From: Panopea generosa
Taxonomy: Eukaryota > Mollusca > Bivalvia > Adapedonta > Hiatellidae
Assembly (NCBI GenBank): GCA_029582155.1
Contig: CM055905.1
Span: forward strand, 8,460,995 to 8,524,994
DNA: 64,000 nucleotides
Direction: 5' to 3'
Below the pieces are notes generated by a model. The model ran no database searches. It worked only from the letters and a program-made list of their open reading frames with translations, and had not been told where the DNA came from. The first letter of the stretch is position 1. Every line of letters starts with the position of its first letter. The translations under genes and the position numbers were made by a program. Below, piece by piece: positions 37,801-47,400 of the stretch.

Positions 37801-38521
37801 GCCAATCTGCTTTGCGAAGTTTCCATCGTTGATTTCTATCAAGAAGTGGAGGTCCAATATTTTCAAGAAATATTGGATAATGGTCACTCCCACAGAGGTC
37901 ATCACCAACACTCCATGAAAAGTCTAACAAAAGTGATGGCTCACAAACTGATAAATCGATGGAAGTTTTCGATCCTGAAGCAGGATGTAAATATGTATGA
38001 GATTTATTATCATTATAAAGACATAGGTTATTTTGATTTAAAAAAGATTCAACTTTATTACCTTTATCATTAATGTCTTTACAACCCCATATGTAATTGT
38101 GGGCATTAAAATCCCCCAAAAGCATAAAAGGTGATGGCAATTGTGCAATGAGTTGATCGAGATCTTTCGGATCAAGGGTTGCACTTGGTGGTAAATATAA
38201 AGAGCAAATTGTAATAACTCTATGCATTGTAACACTAACTGCAACTGCTTGCAGATTAGTGTCTAATGCAATTGTACTGTGTGGGACGTTTCTATTGACA
38301 AGAATAGACACGCCACCTGTTGCTTTTTCACCTGTATCACAAATTGTGTTATATAAAGAATACTGTTTAAAAGTAGTTTTATCATTTGACTTCAAAAACG
38401 TTTCTTGAAGACAAAATGCAATAGGGTTATGTTCATTTAAAAGTAAACTAATCTCATCATAATTTGGTTTTAAACCTCGACAATTCCATTGTATTATTTT
38501 ATTTGAATTTGAATCGTTCAT
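34828..38521 (-). pseudogene. LINE B ORF2: endonuclease, reverse transcriptase, RNase H (one stop, one frameshift)
   Basis: The ATG at 38521 overlaps the ORF1 stop as ATGA. Endonuclease (38521-37487): IIQWNCRGLK near residue 9, LQET with the catalytic Glu at residue 40, LLGDFNAHN and GSDHYPIF. An in-frame TAA at 37487-37489 follows KSWRD, and the frame continues beyond it. Reverse transcriptase (about 37440-36000): AGPEDIHYQLLK, NYRPIALTS, QSGFRRQRGTTDHL, motif A FFDLEKAYDTTW, GVPQGSILS, motif C YVDD and FLGLIFD. RNase H: YTDGSKDG, AELKAID, then a one-base frame change in a run of six A (T6 at 35456-35461) and FSDSLSSLQ, WLPGHTGISGNDKAD. All RNase H catalytic residues are present. A cysteine-rich end (CVPC...HILIDC) closes the protein. 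It would act in target-primed reverse transcription if intact. Confidence 0.93.
38518..38521 (-). promoter_or_regulatory. ATGA stop/start overlap between ORF1 and ORF2
   Basis: The ORF2 ATG (38521-38519) and the ORF1 TGA (38520-38518) share two bases. This fits translation of ORF2 by termination and reinitiation, as proposed for several non-LTR elements. It is seen in the sequence; the mechanism is inferred. Confidence 0.75.
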
Positions 38522-39932
38522 TTAGGTGGAAGTATAGGTGCTAAAGGGACTTTTAACTTAACGACCTTGGAGGAATCCGATGATGCATCATCGGTTTCCA
38601 TATCAAGGTAGGAAAATTTATTTTTCAACCGTATAGAGTCATCAGACTCTTCCGGTTGCTTCCCTGTTACGCATAACTTTGCAGTGGCTAGATGTATCTT
38701 AGCCTTCTGCGGAGTAGTTGGACTCTTGGTAATACCAGAGCCCGATGGTTTTGGGGAACTCGGGACATTCCCCGAGTTCTCCGGTTTTGGGGTACTCGGG
38801 ACATTCCCCGAGTTCGCCGATTTCTTATTGGAAATAGATGTAAGATTTTTCTTGTTTTGTTTAATATTTGGTTTAGGTTGTATAATTGGTTTAATTACCG
38901 GAGTTGAAGTCTGAGTCTCAGATGAGACTTTGGAATTACCAGGAACGACAGCAATATATGGTATGAGATTATCATTAAGCCAGGTAATATCAGTTTGAAT
39001 TTCCATACATCTTGTGGTCTTTTTCTCAACAACTCTACTCACTTCAGCATATGATTTGCCTGAAGGAGGAGATGGAGATTGGAGCTCAACAAGACGTCTG
39101 GCCTCTGGGAATGATACTTTATTTTGTAATTTAACTTTTTGAATTTCGCGTTCTTGTTTCCATTTTGGACAATCCCTCGAGAAAGCCCCGTGGTTCCCTT
39201 TGCAATTAATGCAAAGGGCGGGTTTTTTACAAGACGAGAAGTCTGTGTGTCCTTGTTCGCCACAGCGAGCACACAGGGCATCTCGTCTACATCTCTCTCG
39301 ATGGTGTCCAAACTGTTGACAGTTAAAACAACGAAGTGGGTTGGGTATAAAAAGGTCAACGGGTAAAGATATATAACCGATTTTTACAGATTTTGGAAGG
39401 TTTGGAGAATTAAACGTAAGAATAAAAGTATTAGTCGGTTTTATATTGCCATCTTTCCTGGTATTAATTCTGGTCACCTCTGAAACTCCCTGTGGTTTCA
39501 AATTGACACTCATCTCCTCAACAGTACATTGTTCCAGTTCCCTGGAACGAATGACTCCTTTGGAGGAGTTGAGTGTAATATGAGGACGGACTTCTACAGG
39601 TATGTCAACAAATTTTTTTATTGAAAGGAGATTGTCAGAATGACTTTTTTTCTGACATTCAATCAAAATCTTATCAGATTTGAGCTTTTTCACCTCTCGC
39701 GGCTCACCAGCAATACCAAGTATTTGCTTGTGAATCGCAAAAGGTGAAAGCTTTGTTACTGGTCTAGATGGATCTGTCGATGTAACTGTTAAAAATCTTG
39801 GCCAATTATTTGAAGTCAATAAATCGTCATCTGATTCAGTCTCCACTGAATCGTGTCGAGCACGTTTCAGAACAGACTGAGCAGGTGTAGGTCGTTTTGT
39901 AGTATCGTTTTGGTGTCTTTTTTGGAAGCCAT
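38518..39932 (-). pseudogene. LINE B ORF1: Gag-like protein with three zinc knuckles
   Basis: The likely start is the ATG at 39930-39932 (MASKK...). A run of six A (T6 at 39918-39923) shifts it out of the long frame, which is then open through HDSVETESDDD to the TGA at 38518. Numbering from 39846, three CCHC-type knuckles lie at residues 173-186 (CFNCQQFGHHRERC), 192-206 (CARCGEQGHTDFSSC) and 212-226 (CINCKGNHGAFSRDC). The C-terminus is proline- and serine-rich with a duplicated 'NSGNVPSTPKPE/SSPKPS' segment. By analogy with I elements it binds the element RNA. Apart from the A-run break it is intact. Confidence 0.9.
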
Positions 39933-40585
39933 AATGAGTTTGTGTTTGTTTCGTTGTTCACGTTTCTCACCCGCCTCGGAGCCCAACAAGGGGACACATG
40001 CTGTGGATATCCGACAGACATGATGTCAAGAATACGTGAACAATATACTCCAGCAAAGTAATACATCAGATCCCGCATACCACCCGATGGATGTAAATTC
40101 AAGTCCCGACAAGACAAGAACCGCACCAACATCCATCTAAAAATGGCATACGTATAACCATATAGCATTTTACTTTACAAGATTAGCCCATAAGCCATGA
40201 CAGTTTTCAAGGATTTGGAATTTAGATAACTGAAAGGTTTATTCATTGAAAATTAATATAGACAAGTATATGAGAATGGAAACATTCAATGGGGGGTGAA
40301 ATAATGGAGAAAGGATGATACATGATAAAATATAATCCAAGAAAATTATCATGACAGACCGATTGATCAAGACCGGGCCCATCCGACCTCCCGTCTTGAC
40401 TTGAAATCCGGACCAAAGTGGTGTGTTGCGTCGCAGACTTCTGCGGCGCTCAACCACCAGGACTCCTTTATCCAACCGCACGGGTCGCCACCCACGGTCA
40501 ACAGGTGGGTTCCTTTTCGGGGAGGATCTTACCCCTCTGCTTGGAACGAGCAGTCGGCAAATTCTAATCCCTACCGACAGGGGGG
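39933..40585 (-). other. LINE B 5' UTR
   Basis: The first 210 bp (40585-40375) are GC-rich and contain 'gactgctcgttccaagcag', 'ggatttcaagtcaagacggg' and similar text, unlike the AT-rich rest. Internal promoters in this group lie at the very 5' end, so this block is the likely promoter. The open frames at 40239-40640 and 39836-40168 have no domain and are not called as genes. Confidence 0.7.
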
Positions 40586-40598
40586 TTAAGAAAATTAA
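40586..40598. repeat. LINE B target duplication, right copy
   Basis: TTAAGAAAATTAA, identical to 34577-34589. Confidence 0.92.
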
Positions 40599-40671
40599 AT
40601 GTATCTGTTCTCTTGTTTTTATCAGCAAGACCCTGTACATTCATGGACACAAATGTAATTTTATCTGTCAT
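40586..40671 (-). pseudogene. LINE A ORF2, first 28 codons (endonuclease start)
   Basis: An ATG at 40669-40671 opens MTDKITFVSMNVQGLAD, followed by KNKRTDTFNFL, the standard first strand and helix of an L1-type endonuclease (the Asn of MNVQGL is the first metal-site residue). The frame meets the LINE B insertion at the 13-bp duplication and resumes, in frame, at 34576 with KEKKYSIYFLQDTHF. This contiguity is the main proof of the nesting. Confidence 0.9.
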
Positions 40672-40898
40672 GATAATTTATAAAACTAATCAAATAGCAA
40701 TATATCCCATCTCTCCTGACCAGAGACAACCAGACTAACAATATATATAACTCCATTAAACAGACATGAAGAGCGACAGTAAATAGAGTAAGAACTTGGT
40801 AGTTTTCCCCTCCAAGGTTTTGAAATATTATTTGTTTAAACATTGTACTAATACTCTGTATCTTTAACAGCAGCAAAAAGCTGTGGAATGGTGACATG
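40672..40898 (-). other. LINE A 5' UTR
   Basis: These 227 bp separate the endonuclease ATG from the inferred 5' border. The 78-codon frame inside (40661-40897) is hydrophobic and has no ORF1-type domain (no coiled coil, RRM or zinc knuckle). Confidence 0.65.
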
Positions 40899-40908
40899 TT
40901 TCAGTCTT
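40899..40908. repeat. LINE A target duplication, right copy
   Basis: TTTCAGTCTT, identical to 29931-29940. Confidence 0.85.
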
Positions 40909-42652
40909 GATCACGGTCATAAATATCATACGCGACAGGGACTACTTTTTATTCATCGAATTTCTATTTTGTCATGTGTTTTATGTGCAAGCAACAGCAA
41001 ATCAAACTTGCGGACATTGTATTATGCTGTATATTTAAAGCTTTGCAATGGTATCAGTCAAATTAGGAGGACATAAGATTATATATCAAAGGCCGGCTAT
41101 CAGTTACTTTGATTATATACTAGTCGTTACGAGGCGATACACTCTGTTGTCAGGTCTTCGGTAATGCACTTATAATGATTATTACAAATATGCATTAGTT
41201 GCATTTATTTTATTTCTGTGGTTGTGTCCTTGATATGTTTCCTGTTGCAGATATTTGGTGTTTTAATATGGTTTCCAGACTTTTAAAAGAAACATTATAA
41301 CATATATATAAACACATAATTCATTAGGGAAAATAGATCCAAAGATTAATACTGCCCACATTGCAACCATATACTTCAATGAATTGCTTCATTAAAACAA
41401 CACCCTATTCTGATGCCCACATGGCAACCACAGACAGTAAGTGCATTGATTTGCTATACCAGACACCATAATGGATATACCTGTGCTGGTGTCAAGAGGA
41501 CAAATGCATTGTGTTATTGAAGACAATCATAGACAGCAGCCAGGGCTAAAGTGAATATTAAAAACAATCTAAGTTATTTGTAGCCTCGAGGAAAACAGCT
41601 GGTAATGTCAAACATTGTACCTTTCAATAGTCTAGTTAACAGACCTACACTTCCCTGGTGACGTATTTTAGGGAATGGCCGTATGTTCACAGAGCTTTTG
41701 GCAAACCCTTTTGCCTATAATTGTAAAGTGTTAGAATTATGTATAAATGAAATGTAATATGTGTCTATATAGCAATAACAACGAAAGCATATGCGGAAAA
41801 AATGTCTTGCTCAAGGACACCACACAAAGCCGTATCATTGCATACATCTAACAGAAGTTTCCTGTGATTTCATACGCTCATAAACTTGCGGGAATTAAAT
41901 AGTGCAAAATCACAACGTTTGCGCGTTTTATATATTGCTATCTTTGTGTTCGATTTAAATTAGCTATTTATCTGTAAAATGTCAAAAATATAAAGACGTA
42001 TTAAGTATTATGAACAGTTTGACGATTTAGTTTCATTTGTACCAGGAACGTTTTTTATAGCGCATCAATAGCTGATATGCGTCATTTGGCTGAACGGAAA
42101 GGTTCAATATGAACACTAGTCCCTCGGGTTTAGCGAGCAAATTTTAAGGATAAAACGTATATGTGCGTTATAATAGAGTTAAATATACTGACATTTTGAC
42201 ATAAATGACCGTAGACGGGGTTGTTAATGTTTAGGTGTCGTCGTTAGAAAAATGAAACCATTTGATATTTCACATACGGTCGCAAATCTCATAATTATAG
42301 TGTACTTAACCCTATAGAACAGTTGCATGCGAGTAGCGTACCCTTGACTTAAGTTGACTCTGCTCGAACGAATACAAATGACAGAAAGCTACAGTGTGCT
42401 GTTAACTTAACGAGTTAAGATATAAAAACAGTGATGTTTTCGACATTGGGCTGACGTGCACTTAATTGTCATCAATTTTCATAACAAGACTTTTGTAGTT
42501 CATAAAATTTGCAATTAACCGTTCTGAGTCCTCAGTCGGCTGGCTCTTTTCCAAGATTACTCAGATAGAAAGCAAAATCAAAAACATCGCCTTTGACGAT
42601 ACAGTTGTAAACATTGTAAACCATTGCCAAATTGTGTAGTAATACTATTAAG
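40909..42652. other. Non-coding DNA, nothing assignable
   Basis: A weak local duplication is present: 'tgcccacattgcaaccata' (about 41350) and 'tgcccacatggcaaccaca' (about 41413). No coding content was recognised. Confidence 0.45.
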
Positions 42653-42832
42653 GTCGAACCTGTCTTAAGCTGCCAGTCAAGGGAATGAGCAATAGTGGCC
42701 TTTAAAGATACGTTGCTTAATGCAGGTTAATTTACTCTGAACGCATATAAATGGGAAATAGAAAATATGGTTGCTTAAGACAGGTTGGTGCTTAAAAAGA
42801 TGACCGCTTATACAGGTTTGACTGTACTACGA
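42653..42832 (+). repeat. Dispersed 'cttaagacaggt' repeat, plus copy
   Basis: The plus-strand order 'aacctgtcttaagctgcca', 'ttaatgcaggttaattta', 'gcttaagacaggttggtgc' and 'gaccgcttatacaggtttga' matches the inverted copy at 24006-24205. The left end ('acctgtcttaagc') is the reverse complement of the internal 'gcttaagacaggt', so the element is partly self-complementary. Confidence 0.82.
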
Positions 42833-43900
42833 AAGTATGCATCTAAGGTATATTTTTAATTTGTCCTATGTTCATGATAAATGAACTTGCCTATACCACG
42901 TGCAAAGTATGTGAATACAGAAGTTATTAACTTAAACTGTTCTCGTTACATTTAAGTTTATAACTAATAAATGCTCAACAAAGGAAGTTAATTCCGTGTA
43001 TTAACATTATAAATGCATCTAGTCAATTTCAACCTGTCCACTTTATCAATTAACCAGCACTTTAGACTAGCAAATTAATACTTGATCTGATGCGAGAGTG
43101 CCTATCACTCTGCCCACTGGTCTGGAGTAACTGTTATGTAGTGATTACTTAGAGACCGTTAGCTTGTCTAAGAAAAATTGGCGGCCGTCGAAACAACATT
43201 GATCGCTGATTGGATTATCGTCTTGTTTGATTGACAGCTCGCGTCAGGTCAATATTAATTGTATCCGTATAAGCCGGCTAATGGAACAGCAAAAAGCAGG
43301 CATATTCTGAGCGCCCGAGTCTTCTTGTTGGGCTGGAACGGGAATCGGATTTATCTAAACCTATCGAAATATCCGTTGAAAAAACACAGTTTTAATCTTA
43401 TACATATAAGCTATGAACGATTAGGGTATGGTTTTTTGGTACTCGAACGACAACATTCAACACAGGTTCAATAAAGGTGTTACGTCACGAATGTTAATAC
43501 GTTTAAAACCAATTTAGATCAAAGAGATTAAAATAGTTTACGGAGGGAAGGAAAAAAATACACGTAAATGCTCATCCAATTAATTCGGATACAATAGTTG
43601 TTGTATTTTATTGGGACGAGATACACATGTGTGTACATTCCAATATAACCAGATAATTCATGGTGAAAACTAGGATTAAAAAGATAATTTTAGCTAGAGT
43701 GACTTTTGATCAAATTTGTTTTAGATCATTTTTGTACCTAACTTAATCAATCTAGCTACATATATGTGTTTATGCTTGTACTCGTTTGCCTTTGTAACGA
43801 GAACAAATTCAACGACTAGAACTATAACTGCCGTTAGATCGTGCCCAATTCTGTCCCAAGCTGGCAGTAAACTGCGAAATGACATGGTCCGATCTAGAAC
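42833..43900. other. Non-coding DNA, nothing assignable
   Basis: 43150-43330 is GC-richer than its neighbours and could be a promoter or exon, but shows no recognisable motif. The frame 43259-43474 has no domain. Confidence 0.4.
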
Positions 43901-43905
43901 ATTGT

Positions 43906-43988
43906 GAGGTCTTCCTCCAGCAATGAATTCAACAAGATTCCATATATATAAATATGTGTTAAAAATGGCATTAAATACTATAAAGGTT
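43906..43988 (+). mobile_element. SINE family 1, 3' fragment
   Basis: Only the 3' third remains: 'tgaggtcttcctccagcaat', then 'atatgtgttaaaaatggcat' and 'taaatactataaagg', aligning with the end of the copy at 21008-21240. Confidence 0.75.
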
Positions 43989-44129
43989 TAACTTCAAGGC
44001 GTTTGGTTAATCTTTGTCTGTACATTAAAACCGTTCATGAAAATGAAGAAAATAAATCTAAAAAAAATTGAAATTTACAAACAAAAGAAAAAAAGATTAA
44101 ACATTATTATAAAAAAAAAATAAAAGTGA

Positions 44130-44717
44130 AAATGTTTTATCGCTCAGGGTGGGTAAAACACAACAAAAGTTTAAACTTTTAGAAGGGGAAAAAATGTTTA
44201 CCCCCAGGGTCATGGTTTTGAACAAATTTGAGAGAGGACCACAAACTGACCCTTTTTGCCAAACTTTTAAGATGAAGGCCTTTTACTACAAACTTTAACC
44301 TGCTATAAACAAAATTTCTAAATCTAAAAGGGAAATAATTCTGCCAAAATGCAACAAAGTGTTATGATTCTGGTCTCTATGAGTTTCCTGGAGGATGTTA
44401 AACACACTTATGAAGTTTCATTCAAGTCAAATGATAGGATGATGAAATTAGTACCAAATAAAAAACTTTAACCTTTAAAAATCTCTAACCAAATTTTTTA
44501 AGTCCAGAAGAGCCATAACACTTTAAAAATGCAACCTAGAATTATGATTCTTATCTCTGTGCGTTTCATTGATGATGCTGAACACACATGTAAAGTGTAA
44601 TTCATATCGTATGTATGGTTGCATAGATATCTAACATGATAAAAAACACTTTAACCTGAAATATTAAGTCCAAAAGGGGACCCAGAGTTATACTTCTAAT
44701 GTCTGAGAGTTTCATTC
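44130..44717. repeat. Bivalve-type tandem repeat, part left of element T
   Basis: Diverged units contain 'ccataactctgccaaaatgc', 'gtttcattgatgatgctgaa', 'cacacatgtgaagtttcatt' and 'tggttgcatagatatc'. The array is cut at 44717 and resumes at 48513, where the units are better preserved. Confidence 0.82.
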
Positions 44718-44747
44718 ATACAGACCCTAAACCGCTCAAGTACCCCA
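44718..44747 (+). repeat. Element T left terminal inverted repeat
   Basis: Thirty bases, perfectly complementary to 48483-48512. The core is ACAGACCCTAAACCGCTC followed by AAGTACCCCA. Confidence 0.93.
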
Positions 44748-45045
44748 AATGCACGCAAACGGAGTGCACTCAGAGCGTAAGCGGAGCGCGAGCGTAGCGC
44801 AGACGGAGCGCGAACGGAGCGCAGATTGAGCGCTGGCGGAGCGGACCTGGACCGTAAGCAAACGCTGAATTTTTAATAATAAACGCACTCCTGAACGCAT
44901 GGAATAGATCGAGTGCACTCAGACACGCTGAATGCACTCAGATACGCTGAGTGCACTCAGATGCGCAGTATATGCAGTATACGCTAGACACAGTAAGATA
45001 ACTGATAACAGAACTATTCGTGCGCTACTGAGTGCACTCGTTCAT
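44748..45045. repeat. Element T left subterminal repeats and palindromes
   Basis: About nine imperfect copies of an 11-12 bp word (gcgaacggagc, gcgtagcgcagac and variants) occupy 44752-44860. Further in, the 10-bp palindrome GAGTGCACTC occurs exactly at 44762-44771, 44911-44920, 44949-44958 and 45030-45039, and once with a mismatch at 44930-44939. Clustered short palindromes beside a TIR are typical transposase-binding regions, which is an inference here. Confidence 0.8.
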
Positions 45046-45792
45046 TCGGATACACTCTTTTTTCATCATTTGATCGTGAAATCGATACTTAAAATCGAGA
45101 TTAAAAAGAAAATTTCTTTCACATAAATATAAACCATGTATTTTATATAAATGTTTTATTGTAAAACGCATGATAAAACTTATTTTTGTCAACAATTTAT
45201 CAATTATAGCATAAATATCAATATTTAGCTGATCAATACAATAATGTTTAAACTACCTATTATACAATAGACGACACATCAACGGTTATCTACGGTTAAT
45301 TTAGTTGCATGTTTAAGCATGTTTTGGTTTGCGCAACAAAAATATAAATAATTAAAAATGTAATAAAATGTATATATATTGTGTAAATAACAATTCGAAA
45401 AGATGTAATATGAATTCACTATTTGCCGTGTTATTTCGATATAAATTAGTTATAGAACATACAATACATTTACTTTATTTCGATTTAAGCGTATACCGTT
45501 CCAAATACAAAAATATCAAAGCATGCGTGAAACAAACAAACATAGATATGCGGAAAATTATATGATTATGATTCTATTTGTTTGGGTATTTCGGCAAAAT
45601 AAAAATTACCAATTTTCAATTTAATTTGGACTTTAGTTTTATATTTTCCCCAAACATAGTTACACTGAGTTTGTGCTTAGTTGTGAACAAATGTACGTAA
45701 AACTGTTATATTGCAATTAAAGTGGAAACATTATACTCGTGCACATCTCATTAAAATAATAGTAATAAATTAATTGTATTCTAAAATATAAA

Positions 45793-45990
45793 GTGGGTCA
45801 GTAGTACAGCGGATAGGGTGCTGGCTTCAGGAGGCAGAGGTCGCGAGTTTGACCCAGGCTCTACCCGACCTCTCGAAACACAATTCAGTACCAGATCTAA
45901 TAAGGGAATGCACTGGAGAACGATATGCATAAGCTCCGAGCTTACTTCACAATCAAGCTAAATTAAATTAATGTAAAATAAAAGTATGTA
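45793..45990 (+). mobile_element. SINE family 3 (tRNA-like head) inside element T
   Basis: 'gggtcagtagtacagcggat' with 'agggtgctggcttcaggagg' gives an A-box and anticodon-like arm, and 'gtcgcgagtttgacccaggc' gives a B-box. The body 'cagtaccagatctaataagg' differs from families 1 and 2. The head is tRNA-like, but the acceptor ends (gggtc/acccg) are imperfect. Confidence 0.78.
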
Positions 45991-46284
45991 TGCCAAATTA
46001 ACACGACAGACCGAAATAACACATTAGACACAGGAAATAAAAACTAGTAAACGTAAATTTCAAGGTGACCTTTCTGAGGTTGTGATTTTATATTGACTAA
46101 AGAACAGCTTTTGATCATCGGGAAGGTTTAAATAAACAAAAAAGAACATGTATTCACTGCCTATAAAATAGTAAATATATTGTTTTCCCGCTTTCCTACA
46201 AAATCGATACGCCTGATCACGTGCACGTAAGCACGTAACAATTAAGCCATTATATAAAAGCTGTGAAAGGGGCAACAAGTAAGA

Positions 46285-46470
46285 AATGACAATAATAATA
46301 AGAAGAAGAATAATATTATAATATAATAATAAAGTAATATAGCAATAATAACAATACTATAAATAATAATGAAAATAATATTAGTAATAATAGTAATAAA
46401 TAATGATAAAATATATAATAGATATTAATGATAATGATGATAATAACAATATTATAAAAAAAATATGCAT
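46285..46470. repeat. (ATA)n/(AAT)n-rich microsatellite region
   Basis: Interrupted runs of 'aataataat', 'agaagaagaataat' and 'tgataatgatgataat' fill the interval. Confidence 0.9.
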
Positions 46471-46511
46471 ATTTTAGTATTGATTTTGACTATATATTTC
46501 TTATCCAATCA

Positions 46512-47400
46512 CATGCCGCGGGTTAAATTAAGATTCATTCATCTGGCATTAAATATAATCAAAATGAAAATTACACACCGGCAGGGTTCTTCGTGATCAA
46601 TGGACCGATAAATCACCAATTAACTTTTTTATTGACACACATGTGGTTCTCACCATGGGTATCTGTTTTGATGATTGCCATGCAACTCTGCCTTCATAAC
46701 AGTAATTAAATTGTTATATTAATTGTGAACGACTGACCAGATGCACGTCTCCAATATAAAAGCTGTGACAAATCAATAAGTCAATATGTATATTATAATA
46801 ATAGCTCCAATGATAATAATATTAAAAAAAAATAAAAAAAATAATGAAAGTAAAAAATAAAACAAATAAAATACTACATTTTTACAAGGAATTATTTAGA
46901 GACATTTAATTTTTATTAGTTTTAAAATTGTAGGATTGTTTTATTTTGTAAATTAACAATTCTGATTTTTAGTTGTATCTGTTTTTTATACGAGGTCGCT
47001 AAGGCAGCTGTGGTAAAATGACAGCCCTGAATACACATCCCTTAATACGTGTATGTCACACTTTCCACCATTCATTCAGAACTGGCGTTTTCGGTTCGTT
47101 AATTTAATGATATTAACATCATGATATTTACATACTAAAGCGTTCTGAAACTTCGAATAACAAATATCTTAAATAATTTTTTTATTTGTTGTTAATTGGC
47201 TGGCAGTTTTCCTTTTTTATCTTTTCTTTTTAATCACATAATGTTGGCTCAATTAAGATTCATCCATCTGGCACGAATTACAATCAAAATGAAACCATAC
47301 ATATCTTCCGTGGTCAATAGACCGATAAGTCACCGCTTTAGCATATAACCTAATTGACACGGCTCTCACTGGCATGTGACATAACGTAATTAACACCACG
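46512..47400. repeat. Diverged direct duplication inside element T
   Basis: 'attaagattcattcatctgg' (about 46525) recurs as 'attaagattcatccatctgg' (about 47250), each followed at like distances by 'atcaaaatgaaa', 'ggtcaat..accgataa.tcacc' and a 'cacatgtggttctcacc'/'cacggctctcactgg' block. The copies are about 725 bp apart. 'tatataaaagctgtga' is likewise present at about 46252 and 46755. Confidence 0.75.

Larger units (their letters stand above)
34590..40585 (-). mobile_element. LINE B: full-length I/Nimb-like retrotransposon (5996 bp)
   Basis: The minus-strand element starts CCCCCTGTCGGTAGGG at 40585 and ends ...GCCGTAAAACACCTTTCATTCA at 34590, between two copies of TTAAGAAAATTAA. Layout: 5' UTR (40585-39933, with a GC-rich block at 40375-40585), ORF1 with three zinc knuckles, ORF2 with endonuclease, reverse transcriptase and RNase H, and a 238-bp 3' UTR with a (CATT)-like end. 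The RNase H and zinc-knuckle ORF1 place it in the I group, and Nimb is my best guess for the clade. Only three coding lesions are seen, two of them in runs of six A. It lies inside the endonuclease coding region of LINE A. Confidence 0.92.
29941..40898 (-). mobile_element. LINE A: L1/Tx1-like retrotransposon containing nested LINE B
   Basis: The minus-strand element runs from about 40898 (5' end, CATGTCACCATTCC) to a poly-A tail at 29941-29950, and is flanked by the 10-bp duplication TTTCAGTCTT. Without the insertion at 34590-40585 and one duplicate of its target site it is about 4.95 kb: a short 5' UTR (40898-40672), one long reading frame (endonuclease, reverse transcriptase, C-terminal zinc finger) ending at 30887, and a 3' UTR of about 0.95 kb that includes a small MITE. 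No ORF1 is visible upstream. Either this family has a single ORF or the copy is 5'-truncated. The motifs are L1/Tx1-like. The copy carries one frameshift and one stop, and so is dead but fairly young. Confidence 0.85.

Noticed and set aside
40239..40640. 133-codon minus-strand gene in GC-rich DNA
   Set aside because: It lies in the 5' UTR of LINE B and runs over the junction into LINE A. There is no domain, and composition explains the open frame.
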